64,000 bases of DNA from Allobosea sp. 67-29 (GTDB taxonomy: Bacteria > Pseudomonadota > Alphaproteobacteria > Rhizobiales > Beijerinckiaceae): NCBI RefSeq assembly GCF_001898115.1, contig NZ_MKSQ01000008.1, positions 35,379 through 99,378 of the forward strand. Reading direction: 5' to 3'. The notes beneath the pieces were generated by a model that had not been told where the DNA came from, made no database searches, and was given only the letters and a program-made list of their open reading frames with translations. Numbering within the stretch: the first letter of the stretch is position 1; each line of letters opens with the position of its first letter. The position numbers and the translations under genes are program-made. Shown in pieces: positions 1 to 8,755 of this stretch.

Positions 1-30
1 CTCGCAGATGATGTCCTGATCCTGCGCCAT
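1..30 (-). CDS. 5' end of an unidentified gene leaving the window
   Basis: On the minus strand an ATG with a GGAG about 8 nt upstream opens a frame reading MAQDQDIICE that runs off the left edge without a stop. Ten codons are too few to identify a family. The start context is reasonable and nothing else explains the sequence, but it could be chance. Confidence 0.3.
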   Translation of the reverse strand, partial: MAQDQDIICE

Positions 31-352
31 GGCCCGCTCCGGTTGCGATGGGCTGCGGTTCTGGAAGGCGGGGCCGGCCTTGTCAACGCGGAACGGTGAC
101 GGCTTTCAGGAGCCGGGCTCGCAGATGCCAGGCGCCGACCGCCGCTGCTGCTTTCATCGTCGGCATCCTTTCGGAGCAAGCGGCTCGAGCAAGCGGGCGA
201 GCCGACTGGTGACGCCACCGCAGCGAAGCGAACTATCCCCAGGAAAACTTCGTGGATATCTTTCCCACGCTAATCTTCACAGGCACAATGCCGTCGGCCT
301 CGGCTGCCCGATGCGGCCGCGAGGCAAGCTTCACCAACCACCCGAGGCTGTC
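31..352. other. Intergenic stretch, no gene seen
   Basis: A long plus-strand frame crosses this stretch, but its translation is rich in Arg, Gly, Ser and His with no recognisable domain, so I read it as non-coding. It should hold the promoter of the leftward gene at the edge. I see no RNA gene, terminator or convincing palindrome. Confidence 0.4.
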
Positions 353-508
353 ATGAGCCATCGAGACAACGGGACCTCGCGAGCAGTTGAGGAGCATGCC
401 TCCCCGGCTGCATTGCCGCATTGGCAAAGGCTGCTCGACGAGCATTGGCGCACGGTCCTGCTGGCGGCGGCCTGGATCGTCGCGATCATCATCGTGCGCT
501 GGAGCTGA
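353..508 (+). CDS. Small single-pass membrane protein (51 aa), hypothetical
   Basis: A 51-residue frame begins MSHRDNGTSRA, has a polar first half, then a hydrophobic stretch at about residues 34-48 (VLLAAAWIVAIIIV) and ends at RWS. That layout fits a tail-anchored or small bitopic membrane protein. The open frame extends further upstream, but that part looks non-coding, so the internal ATG is preferred; the ribosome site before it is weak (CGAGG). No family is recognised. Confidence 0.35.
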   Translation: MSHRDNGTSRAVEEHASPAALPHWQRLLDEHWRTVLLAAAWIVAIIIVRWS

Positions 509-671
509 GGCGCGCGCAGGTCACGGCGCTTCGCAGGCGGCCGGCTTCCGGCCGCTCCTTGCGGACGATCGCCCGCGTGCTTGCAGGCGACAATATTCCG
601 AAATCAAAAGACCTCGAAAAAGCCGGAACGGCACCCCAAAAGGCCCACAGGCCGCCGCCAGCGTACGCGCC

Positions 672-803
672 ATGAATACAGGCTTTGCACTTGCGATGGG
701 CGTGGTCGCCGGACTGCTGACCAACATGGCCGCGGGGATTACGGTCGCCGCCCTCGTCTGGATGATGCTGATGGCTCTGCGTGAAGTCATGCGCCAGTAT
801 TGA
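672..803 (+). CDS. Very small hydrophobic protein (43 aa), hypothetical
   Basis: The frame begins MNTGFALAMGV and is almost entirely hydrophobic (two short segments, about residues 4-18 and 22-36), ending in the basic tail REVMRQY. It may be a two-helix membrane hairpin or a small glycine zipper peptide. No strong ribosome-binding site is visible. The 276 bases between it and hemB contain no gene I can support. Function unknown. Confidence 0.35.
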   Translation: MNTGFALAMGVVAGLLTNMAAGITVAALVWMMLMALREVMRQY

Positions 804-1070
804 GCGGCTCGATCGCGGGCAACCTCGCGGCGCTGTCCTCCACGCCGCCCGGAAAAGCCGGCGCCGATCGGCATCTCAAGACTGAGCCGGATGACCGGAA
901 CCGCGCGACGCTCCCGCGGGACAGACGCAGCGCCCTCCGGGCAACAGGGCAAACATGATCCGGCTTGCGACCATGCGCCCTGTTTTGGAATTGTTCCGAT
1001 GTGATATGAAGCCGGCATGCCGCTGCCGTCCCCGCTTGAGCCTCGGGCGCGCTGCGACGTCGTCAGTTGA

Positions 1071-2132
<1,062 letters not shown>

Positions 2133-2149
2133 GCGATCGCAGTTCCGGC

Positions 2150-2515
2150 ATGTCGATGGATGAGAGCCAGAGCTTTCGGGCGCTGCTGAGAACCGATCTG
2201 CGGGCGGCCATGCGGGAGCGCAAATCCGCCGAAATCGGCGTGTTGCGCGAGTTGCTCGCCGCCGTGGACAATGCGCAAGCCGTTGCCGCCGATGGCAGGC
2301 ACGATACCTACGTCTTTCACGCATTCGGCGACAGCGCGGTCGAAGTGCCCCGCCGGATGCTGGGCAGGGCCGAGCTGCGGCGCGTGGTCGAAACGGAAAT
2401 CGGAGCGCGGAACGATGCGGCTGACGCCTATCGCCGCGTCGGGCGCGATGACGAGGCCGAGGAGCTGTCTCGCGGAGCCCGGATCCTGTGTCGCTATCTC
2501 GACGGTCTGGTCTGA
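2150..2515 (+). CDS. Short GatB/YqeY-like protein
   Basis: A 121-residue cytoplasmic protein. Its N-terminus (RTDLRAAMRERKSAEIGVLR) and middle (DAADAYRRVGRDDEAEEL, then ILCRYLDGL) match the first half of YqeY, a family related to the tRNA-binding tail of GatB amidotransferase. Full-length YqeY proteins run to about 150 aa and continue after the 'YLP' motif with a second helical subdomain; this one stops there. It lies 17 nt after hemB. YqeY function is not well established, and this may be a single-domain paralogue. Confidence 0.7.
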   Translation: MSMDESQSFRALLRTDLRAAMRERKSAEIGVLRELLAAVDNAQAVAADGRHDTYVFHAFGDSAVEVPRRMLGRAELRRVVETEIGARNDAADAYRRVGRDDEAEELSRGARILCRYLDGLV

Positions 2516-2585
2516 GCTGACGGCGGATCGCCCGCTCCCAGGCGATGTTTCAAACGGCACGGGCAAGCGCTACCGTCTGGTTCGC

Positions 2586-3926
2586 ATGCGCCCGCTCCTT
2601 CTGCCGATTCTGGCTCTTGTGCTCGTCAGCCTCGCCGGCTGCGGCGAGGGTTTCGACACAGACCAGACGCGGCTGTGCCGGCAGGCGATCCCGCCGCTCA
2701 ATCCGCCGGGCGCCCATGTCGAGATCGAGCGCGTGACGACCGGACCGGTGCCGCGGGCGCTGCGCCTGCTCTACCGCGTGCAGCTCGGAGACGGCATCGC
2801 ACGGCAGCGCAGCATCGACTGCCTGTTCGGAACGGAAGGCAACGGGCTCGGGCGGCCGACACTGATCGGCATCGCCTCGGACGGGCGCCCGATGGCACGG
2901 GCCAGCTTCTATTTCCTGCGCCGCTTCTACCTCGAGGACCGCAACGAACCCCCGCCCGATCCCGGAGCCGCGGCGGCCGAGGACCTCCCGGCGCTTCCGG
3001 CCGGCTTCGCCTACGGCCTGCAGCAGGGCCTCAGCAGCCTGCCCTCGGCGGCAATCTACAGCCTGCTCGCGGCGGCCTATGCGCTCGTCTACGGGCTGAC
3101 CGGACGGATCATCCTCTGCTTCGGGGAGTTCGCGGCACTTGGCGCACTGGCCTCGGTTGTCGGCGTCGCACTGCTGCTGTCGCTGTCGATCTCGACTCCG
3201 GTCACGGGCCTTGCGGTCGCCTTCGCGGTCGCGATCCTGGTCTCGGCGCTCCATGGCTTCGCGATGGGGCGCTTCGTGCTGCGCCATCTCGAGCGTGCCA
3301 GCGGCCAGCAGGTTCTGATCGCAACGATTGGGCTCGCGATCGCCCTGTCCGAATATCTGCGCCTCGCACAAGGGCCGCAGTTGCGCTGGCTGCCGCCGGT
3401 CTTCAACACCCCCTTCCCGCTTGCCCATGCCGGAACGTTCATCGTGACGCTGAACCCGCTCGCCACGTTCCTGACGCTGGTGGGGCTCGGGGCGACGCTC
3501 GGTCTCGTGCAGCTCATCCGCCGCACCGCCTACGGCCGGGCCTGGCGGGCGGTCTCCGAAGACGAACGCACGGCGGCGCTCTTCGGGGTCGATCCACGCG
3601 CGGTACGCGACATCGCCGTCATCATCGCCTGCGCGCTCTGCGGCATGGCGGGCGTCATCGTCACCGTGATCTATGGCGGCATGGGGTTCGCCGGCGGGTT
3701 CACGCTCGGGCTCAAGGCGTTGGTCGCCGCCATCCTCGGCGGCATCGGCTCGGTGCCGGGCGCCGCGCTGGGCGGGCTGTTCATCGCCGGCTTCGAGGCG
3801 ATCTGGTCGGCCACCCTGCCGATCGAGCAGCGCGACCTCGCCGTCTATCTGCTGCTCGCGATCGTGCTGATCTGGCGTCCCGGCGGCTTCTTCGGCGACG
3901 GCGAATTGACGCCGCGGCAGGTTTGA
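2586..3926 (+). CDS. LivH-type ABC permease with an N-terminal lipoprotein-like domain
   Basis: A 446-aa inner-membrane protein. Residues 1-19 look like a lipoprotein signal ending in LAGC (Cys19). Residues about 20-130 form a soluble domain of unknown type. From about residue 140 it is a complete branched-chain amino-acid (LivH) permease: the first segment AIYSLLAAAYALVYGLTG, later helices, and an EAA-like loop around EDERTAALFGVDP. LivH proteins are normally about 290-310 aa without this head. No ATPase, LivM partner or binding protein is nearby, so it is an orphan whose substrate cannot be inferred. The ATG is the one that opens the signal sequence; the frame is open further upstream. Confidence 0.85.
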   Translation: MRPLLLPILALVLVSLAGCGEGFDTDQTRLCRQAIPPLNPPGAHVEIERVTTGPVPRALRLLYRVQLGDGIARQRSIDCLFGTEGNGLGRPTLIGIASDGRPMARASFYFLRRFYLEDRNEPPPDPGAAAAEDLPALPAGFAYGLQQGLSSLPSAAIYSLLAAAYALVYGLTGRIILCFGEFAALGALASVVGVALLLSLSISTPVTGLAVAFAVAILVSALHGFAMGRFVLRHLERASGQQVLIATIGLAIALSEYLRLAQGPQLRWLPPVFNTPFPLAHAGTFIVTLNPLATFLTLVGLGATLGLVQLIRRTAYGRAWRAVSEDERTAALFGVDPRAVRDIAVIIACALCGMAGVIVTVIYGGMGFAGGFTLGLKALVAAILGGIGSVPGAALGGLFIAGFEAIWSATLPIEQRDLAVYLLLAIVLIWRPGGFFGDGELTPRQV

Positions 3927-4005
3927 CGACAGCCTGCCCCGCCTCGGCCTGTTTTCCGGCACCGCATCGCCCCGTCGGACGCCTTTCGAAACGCATGGAC
4001 GCATC

Positions 4006-5250
4006 ATGACGGAAGCCTTCGCCATCACGCCCGAGGATATCGACGCTGCCGCGCGGCGGATCGGGCGCCATGTGCTGCGCACGCCCCTCGTACCGGCCCC
4101 GCGGCTGTCCGAACTGACCGGCGCGCAGGTCCTGGTGAAGCACGAGAACATGCAGGCTACCGCCTCGTTCAAGGAGCGCGGCGCCGTCAACAAGCTCCTC
4201 TCGCTGAGCGAAGCCGAATGCCGGCGAGGCGTCATCGCGATGTCGGCCGGCAATCATGCGCAGGCGGTCGCCTACCACGCCAAACGCTTCGGCATTCCGG
4301 CGACCATCGTGATGCCGGAGGCCACGCCGCTGGTGAAGGTCGAGAACACGCGCGCGCATGGCGCGCGGGTCGTGCTGCACGGTGAGACCCTGTCCGAGTC
4401 GGCCGACCGGGCGCAGGAGCTGGCCGGCGCCGAGCAACTCGTCTTCGTCCATCCCTACGACGATGCCGCGGTGATGGCGGGCCAGGGCACCGTCGTGCGC
4501 GAGATGCTGGCCGACGAGCCCGATCTCGACGTGCTCGTCATCCCGCTCGGCGGCGGCGGCCTGATGGCCGGCAATGCCGTCGCCGCCAAGGCGATCAAGC
4601 CCGGCATCGAGCTCATCGGCGTCGAGGCCGGGCTCTATCCCTCCTTCTTCAATGCGATCCATGCACAGGATCGGCCCATCGGTGGCGCGACGCTGGCCGA
4701 GGGGATCGCGGTGAAGACGGTCGGGCGGCTGACCTTGCCGATCGTCGCCAGCCTGGTCTCGGAGTTGGTACTCGTCGGCGAGGACCTGATCGAGCGCGCC
4801 GTCAACGCCTATGCCTGCCTGCAGCACTCTCTGACGGAAGGCGCCGGCGCGGCCGGGCTTGCCGCCATGCTGAAGGATCCGCAGCGCTATGCCGGGCGCA
4901 AGGTCGGGCTGGTCCTCAGCGGCGGCAATATCGACACGCGCCTGCTGGCCGCGATCATGGTGCGCGAGCTGGAGCGGGAGGACCGCATCGTCGCCTTCCG
5001 GCTCACGACCAGCGACCGACCCGGCCTTCTCGGCAGGATCGCGAGCCTGCTGGGCGAGGAAGGCGCCAATATCCTGGAGGTCAGCCATGGCCGGCTCTTC
5101 CTCGACGTTCCGGCGAAGGGCGTCACGCTCGACGTCACCGTGGAGACGCGCGGGGAAGCGCATTCTCGCGCGATCGAGGAAATGCTCGCAAAAAATGGCT
5201 TCGCACCGCGGCGCATCCTGCCGCGCGGTCTTGCGGAACCGGCACGCTGA
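4006..5250 (+). CDS. ilvA: Threonine ammonia-lyase (threonine dehydratase) with C-terminal ACT-like domain
   Basis: PLP enzyme converting L-threonine to 2-oxobutanoate and ammonia, entering isoleucine synthesis or threonine breakdown. In 414 aa it shows the PLP lysine in ASFKERGA (Lys56), the substrate loop SAGNHAQ and the phosphate-binding glycine loop PLGGGGLMAGN. Residues about 328-405 form one ACT domain (RLTTSDRPGLLGRIASLLGE), the arrangement of the shorter type rather than the two-ACT-like E. coli IlvA, so it could be a catabolic enzyme; the symbol is by family. It follows the LivH-type permease by 79 nt. Confidence 0.9.
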   Translation: MTEAFAITPEDIDAAARRIGRHVLRTPLVPAPRLSELTGAQVLVKHENMQATASFKERGAVNKLLSLSEAECRRGVIAMSAGNHAQAVAYHAKRFGIPATIVMPEATPLVKVENTRAHGARVVLHGETLSESADRAQELAGAEQLVFVHPYDDAAVMAGQGTVVREMLADEPDLDVLVIPLGGGGLMAGNAVAAKAIKPGIELIGVEAGLYPSFFNAIHAQDRPIGGATLAEGIAVKTVGRLTLPIVASLVSELVLVGEDLIERAVNAYACLQHSLTEGAGAAGLAAMLKDPQRYAGRKVGLVLSGGNIDTRLLAAIMVRELEREDRIVAFRLTTSDRPGLLGRIASLLGEEGANILEVSHGRLFLDVPAKGVTLDVTVETRGEAHSRAIEEMLAKNGFAPRRILPRGLAEPAR

Positions 5251-5307
5251 CCAAACATTGAGGCCTGAAGGCCGCATTCCCGCGCGCCCTTGGAGGACGA
5301 TACCTCG

Positions 5308-5781
5308 ATGAGCGACACCCGCTACGGCCAGCCGCCGATCACGGCCCTGGAGCAGCGCCCCTACCAGAACGTCAGCGGCGTCCTCGGATCGCGGCTGTTC
5401 GCCTGGATCATCGACATCATCGCGCTGTTCTTTCTCGGCTGGCTGGTCTTTCTGCTGCTGGTTGTGCTCGGCATCGTCACCTTCGGCGCGACCTGGTTCC
5501 TGATCCCCGCCGCAACCTTCGTCACAGCGCTAGGCTACGCGGCCCTGACCGTCGGCGGCCCGCGCCAGTCGACCTGGGGCATGCGAGTCGCGGGCCTCAG
5601 GGTCGAGACGGTAAACGGCGGCCGGCCGGACGGGATCGTAGCGGCGGTGCACGCGCTGTTTTTCTACGTGGCTGCCGGCACGGTGGCGCTGTGGCTGCTC
5701 GACATCGCATGCGGCCTGTTCCGCTCGGACCGACGTCTCGGCCATGACCTGCTGACGGGCCTCGTCGTGGTGCGGGCCTGA
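5308..5781 (+). CDS. RDD-family membrane protein
   Basis: A 157-aa inner-membrane protein with the RDD pattern: the Arg and Asp pair in GSRLFAWIIDIIALFF, hydrophobic segments at about residues 30-55, 60-82 and 115-138, and the closing motif RRLGHDLLTGLVVV. Some RDD proteins have been linked to ion or proton exchange, but most are uncharacterised. The start is the ATG preceded by GGAGG; an upstream TTG in the same frame overlaps that ribosome site and is rejected. RDD genes often sit between hemB and bpt in this order; here three genes separate it from hemB. Confidence 0.85.
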   Translation: MSDTRYGQPPITALEQRPYQNVSGVLGSRLFAWIIDIIALFFLGWLVFLLLVVLGIVTFGATWFLIPAATFVTALGYAALTVGGPRQSTWGMRVAGLRVETVNGGRPDGIVAAVHALFFYVAAGTVALWLLDIACGLFRSDRRLGHDLLTGLVVVRA

Positions 5782-5805
5782 GCAGCGGGCTGCTGCGCGG
5801 CAACG

Positions 5806-6636
5806 TCAGAAGCGAAAGCGCAGCAGCCGGCCGATGCGCGAGAGCGCCGGGATCGCCCCCATCACGGGAATGGCCATTCGGGCGACGAGGGACATGCGCG
5901 CGACCTGCGCCGGGTCGTAGCCGCCTGGTCCGTACCCCGCCAGCTCCTCGACGAGTTCGAGACGGGGCAACTGCCGGAGCAGATCTTCCGGATCGTCGAG
6001 AGACCAATGCAGCGTGGCGTCCGTGGCGCGGATGGAAGGCTGCCAGGCAATCAGCATCAGCCCGAGGCGGCTATAGGCATCGAAGGCGAGTTCGCCACCC
6101 GGCAGATGGCCCATTAGCCGCTCCAACAGGAGCACCACCTCCTCCGCGGGCAAATAGGGCAAAAGCCCTTCCGCGATCACGAAAGCCGGCCTGTCCTGCG
6201 GCACCGCGTCGAGCCAGCGCGGCTCGGTTACCGAGGACGGCACCAACACGCAGCCGTCGCGCGACGGATAGAGGTGCTGCCGCAACGCGATCACATCGGG
6301 ATAGTCGACGTCGAACCACCGGACACCCGGCTGCGGCGCAACCCTGAAGACGCGGCTATCCAGCCCGCAGCCGAGATGAAGCACCGTCGCCTCGGGAACC
6401 CGGTTCAAGAAATCGCGCGTCCAGCCGTCGATGACATGCGCCCTCAGCGCGATGCCGATCATCATGTCGCGGTCGATCTTCAGCCTGCCGAAATCGTAGT
6501 CGATCCGCGCGAGCGCCCGAGCCGCGAAACGATCCTTCAACAACGAATCGGACAACTCGCTCTCGCCGGCCTTGGCACAGAGCGTGACGAGAAGCGTTTC
6601 CTGCGCTCCGTGGAGCTTCACCTTTTCGCCAGTCAT
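5806..6636 (-). CDS. Class I SAM-dependent methyltransferase, LCMT/PPM1-type
   Basis: A 276-aa cytoplasmic protein with the hallmarks of the leucine-carboxyl-methyltransferase-like family, which includes polyketide-type O-methyltransferases. The SAM loop is VLHLGCGLDSRVFRV (about residues 86-100), the acidic residue follows in WFDVDYPDV, and FVIAEGLLPYLP is the family motif IV. The natural substrate is not predictable. It is convergent with the RDD gene (24-nt gap) and divergent from bpt, an apparent insertion between genes that usually neighbour each other. Confidence 0.85.
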   Translation of the reverse strand: MTGEKVKLHGAQETLLVTLCAKAGESELSDSLLKDRFAARALARIDYDFGRLKIDRDMMIGIALRAHVIDGWTRDFLNRVPEATVLHLGCGLDSRVFRVAPQPGVRWFDVDYPDVIALRQHLYPSRDGCVLVPSSVTEPRWLDAVPQDRPAFVIAEGLLPYLPAEEVVLLLERLMGHLPGGELAFDAYSRLGLMLIAWQPSIRATDATLHWSLDDPEDLLRQLPRLELVEELAGYGPGGYDPAQVARMSLVARMAIPVMGAIPALSRIGRLLRFRF

Positions 6637-6717
6637 GGCAGCCTCCCCCCATCGCGCTTGTTGCCGCCGCCGCCGATGCTACATTGAGGAGCGCAAGCTT
6701 CCGGGGAGCCAGCCGAC

Positions 6718-7482
6718 GTGACCCGCCCGTTGCGGGATGCCCCGCAATTCTATCTCACTTCGCCGACCACGTGCCCCTATTTGCCGGGTCGCGAGGAGCG
6801 GAAGGTGTTCACGCATCTCGTCGGACCGCGTGCCCGCGACCTCAACAACGTGCTGTCGCAAGGCGGGTTCCGCCGCTCCCAGAGCATCGCCTACCGGCCG
6901 GCCTGCGAAGTCTGCCGGGCCTGCGTCTCGGTGCGGGTCTGCGTCGACGATTTTCTCTGGTCGCGCGGCTTCCGCAAGGTGCTGGCGCGCAACGACGACC
7001 TCATCGGGGAAGCACGGCCGCCACAGCCACGCTCCGAGCATTACTCGCTCTTTCGCAGCTATCTCGACGCGCGGCATCCGGACGGCGGCATGGCGACGAT
7101 GTCGGCCCTCGACTTCGCGATGATGGTCGAAGACACCCATGTCGAGACCAGCCTGATCGAGTACCGGCGCCGCGGCCCCGATTCCGGCTTTACCGGCCGG
7201 GGCCAGGGCGACCTCTTCGCCATGGCGCTCACGGACACGCTGAACGACGGCCTGTCGATGGTCTATTCGGTCTACGACCCGGCGCTCGAGCCCCGCTCGC
7301 TCGGTACATTCATGGTGCTGGACCACATCGCCCGTGCCAGGCGTCTCGGGCTGCCTTATGTCTATCTCGGCTACTGGGTCGAAGGCTCTCCCAAAATGGC
7401 CTACAAGGCCCGCTTCCTGCCGCAGGAGCGCCTGACGCCGCAAGGCTGGGAACGGGTCGAGCGCGCCGCTTCAACCGATTGA
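6718..7482 (+). CDS. bpt: Aspartate/glutamate leucyltransferase (arginyltransferase family)
   Basis: Transfers leucine from leucyl-tRNA to N-terminal Asp or Glu of proteins, marking them for ClpAP through the N-end rule. In 254 aa the N-terminal half has [13 protein letters not shown] and the cysteine cluster [14 protein letters not shown] (Cys63, Cys66, Cys69); the C-terminal GNAT-like half contains [20 protein letters not shown]. The start is GTG, the codon that gives the expected N-terminus. The family cannot separate Bpt from arginyl-transferring Ate by eye, but bacterial members of this length are usually Bpt. Confidence 0.92.
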   Translation: MTRPLRDAPQFYLTSPTTCPYLPGREERKVFTHLVGPRARDLNNVLSQGGFRRSQSIAYRPACEVCRACVSVRVCVDDFLWSRGFRKVLARNDDLIGEARPPQPRSEHYSLFRSYLDARHPDGGMATMSALDFAMMVEDTHVETSLIEYRRRGPDSGFTGRGQGDLFAMALTDTLNDGLSMVYSVYDPALEPRSLGTFMVLDHIARARRLGLPYVYLGYWVEGSPKMAYKARFLPQERLTPQGWERVERAASTD

Positions 7483-7593
7483 TACGCAACGGCGCCGCGC
7501 GTCCGCGGAGGTTGCCGCCTCGGAGCGGTCCAGCCACCCTGCTCCTTCCATAATCAGGCGGCGCAGCACCGAGTCGCGCCCCGCGGAGGAACG

Positions 7594-8241
7594 ATGAGCG
7601 AAGAGCTGACCCAGCGCCTCGAGCGCTGCTACACCGGTGTCGTCCACGACGTGATGCGCGGGATGGGGCTGAGCGACTTCACCTTGCCGCCGGAACTGCG
7701 ACCGCTGCTCCCGGGCCAGAAGCTCGCCGGACCCGCGTTCACCGTGGAAGGCAGGACCGGAACCTTCGATGCCCATGAGACGCTCCTCGGCTGGACCGGC
7801 CTGCTCTCGGCCGCCAAGCCCGGCCATGTCTGGGTCTGCCAGCCCAACACCGAGGAGATCGCGCTGATGGGCGAGCTCTCGGCCGAGACGCTGAAGAACA
7901 AGGGCGTGCGCGGCTGCGTCATCGACGGGCTGTCTCGCGACACCGAGTTCATGATCGAGATGGGCTTCCAGGCCTATTTCAAGGCCTACACGCCGCGCGA
8001 CATCGTCGGAGCCTGGCTGCCGAAGGCCGTCGACGAGCCGATCAAGATCGGCGCGGTCTGGATTCGGCCGGGCGACTATATCCTCGCCGATCGCGACGGC
8101 GTCGTACGCATCCCGGTCGAGATCCTCGAGGAGGTCCTCGACAAGGCCGAAGCCGGCATCTCGACGGAGAACAAGGTCCGCACCGCGATCCTCTCCGGCA
8201 CGGACCCGCAGCAGGCCTATCTGCAGTACGGCAAGTTCTGA
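7594..8241 (+). CDS. RraA-family protein (demethylmenaquinone methyltransferase-like / oxaloacetate decarboxylase or HMG aldolase type)
   Basis: A 215-aa RraA/MenG-like protein. It begins with the helix LEQRCYTG-type segment (LERCYTGVVHDVMRGMG), has the glycine-rich GELSAETLKNKGVRGCVIDG with the catalytic-type RDTE (residues near 110), and ends with WIRPGDYILADRDGVVRIP. Members include RNase E inhibitor RraA and metal-dependent 4-hydroxy-4-methyl-2-oxoglutarate aldolases; the retained R..D motif in GLSRDTEFM favours an aldolase/decarboxylase role. A strong GGAGG precedes the ATG. It stands alone, so the substrate is unknown. A perfect 7-bp hairpin lies just after the stop (8249-8264). Confidence 0.8.
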   Translation: MSEELTQRLERCYTGVVHDVMRGMGLSDFTLPPELRPLLPGQKLAGPAFTVEGRTGTFDAHETLLGWTGLLSAAKPGHVWVCQPNTEEIALMGELSAETLKNKGVRGCVIDGLSRDTEFMIEMGFQAYFKAYTPRDIVGAWLPKAVDEPIKIGAVWIRPGDYILADRDGVVRIPVEILEEVLDKAEAGISTENKVRTAILSGTDPQQAYLQYGKF

Positions 8242-8331
8242 CGGCGCAGCTCGGCAAGCCGAGCGGCCGTCGCAACCCGGACGGCATAAGGCCTCTTCCG
8301 CGCCGCCGCGCGACCGGCTAAGCGTGGCCAC

Positions 8332-8721
8332 ATGGCGAGGGCGACACAACGGACGGGGTGGCGGCGCAGCGCGACCGCGCTGTTCGTCGCCTATGCCCTC
8401 GTCCTGCAGACCACCCTGACGGCACTGGCCTCCGGGCTTGCCGCCCAGCCCGACCCGTTCCTCACCACCCCACTCTGCAGCCCCGGCCAGAGCGCCCCGC
8501 TCGACCCGGCCCGGCAAAGCGGCAAGACCAGCCTGCCGGCCTGCTGCGCGACGTTCTGCCTCGCGCTGGCCACGGCCGTGCCGCCAGCCGCAGCGACGGT
8601 GACGGCGAATTTCCCGGCTTGGCGTTTCATCGCGCGCCCCCCGGTTCGCAGCGACACGGCCAACCCCGCTACGACCGGCGTCTATCCGCTCGGCGCCCGG
8701 GCCCCGCCCCTTCCTGTCTGA
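8332..8721 (+). CDS. DUF2946-like exported small protein
   Basis: A 129-aa protein with an N-terminal hydrophobic signal or anchor (about residues 15-36, ALFVAYALVLQTTLTALA) and a Cys-containing core: LCSPG near residue 45, then LPACCATFCLALA near residue 66. This resembles DUF2946, a periplasmic family often found beside TonB-dependent receptor and copper/iron genes. It precedes the PepSY protein by 34 nt, so the two are probably co-transcribed. Function is unknown; metal binding by the cysteines is inference. Confidence 0.6.
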   Translation: MARATQRTGWRRSATALFVAYALVLQTTLTALASGLAAQPDPFLTTPLCSPGQSAPLDPARQSGKTSLPACCATFCLALATAVPPAAATVTANFPAWRFIARPPVRSDTANPATTGVYPLGARAPPLPV

Positions 8722-8755
8722 AGCAACCCCTTCCCTTCAGATCAGGATTCCTGCC

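Noticed and set aside
29..508. 159-codon plus-strand open frame
   Set aside because: Its first two thirds look non-coding; only the internal 51-codon ATG frame is retained.
2550..4253. 567-codon minus-strand frame
   Set aside because: It is antisense to the LivH-type permease and ilvA and has the Arg/His/Asp-rich composition of GC-rich shadow frames.
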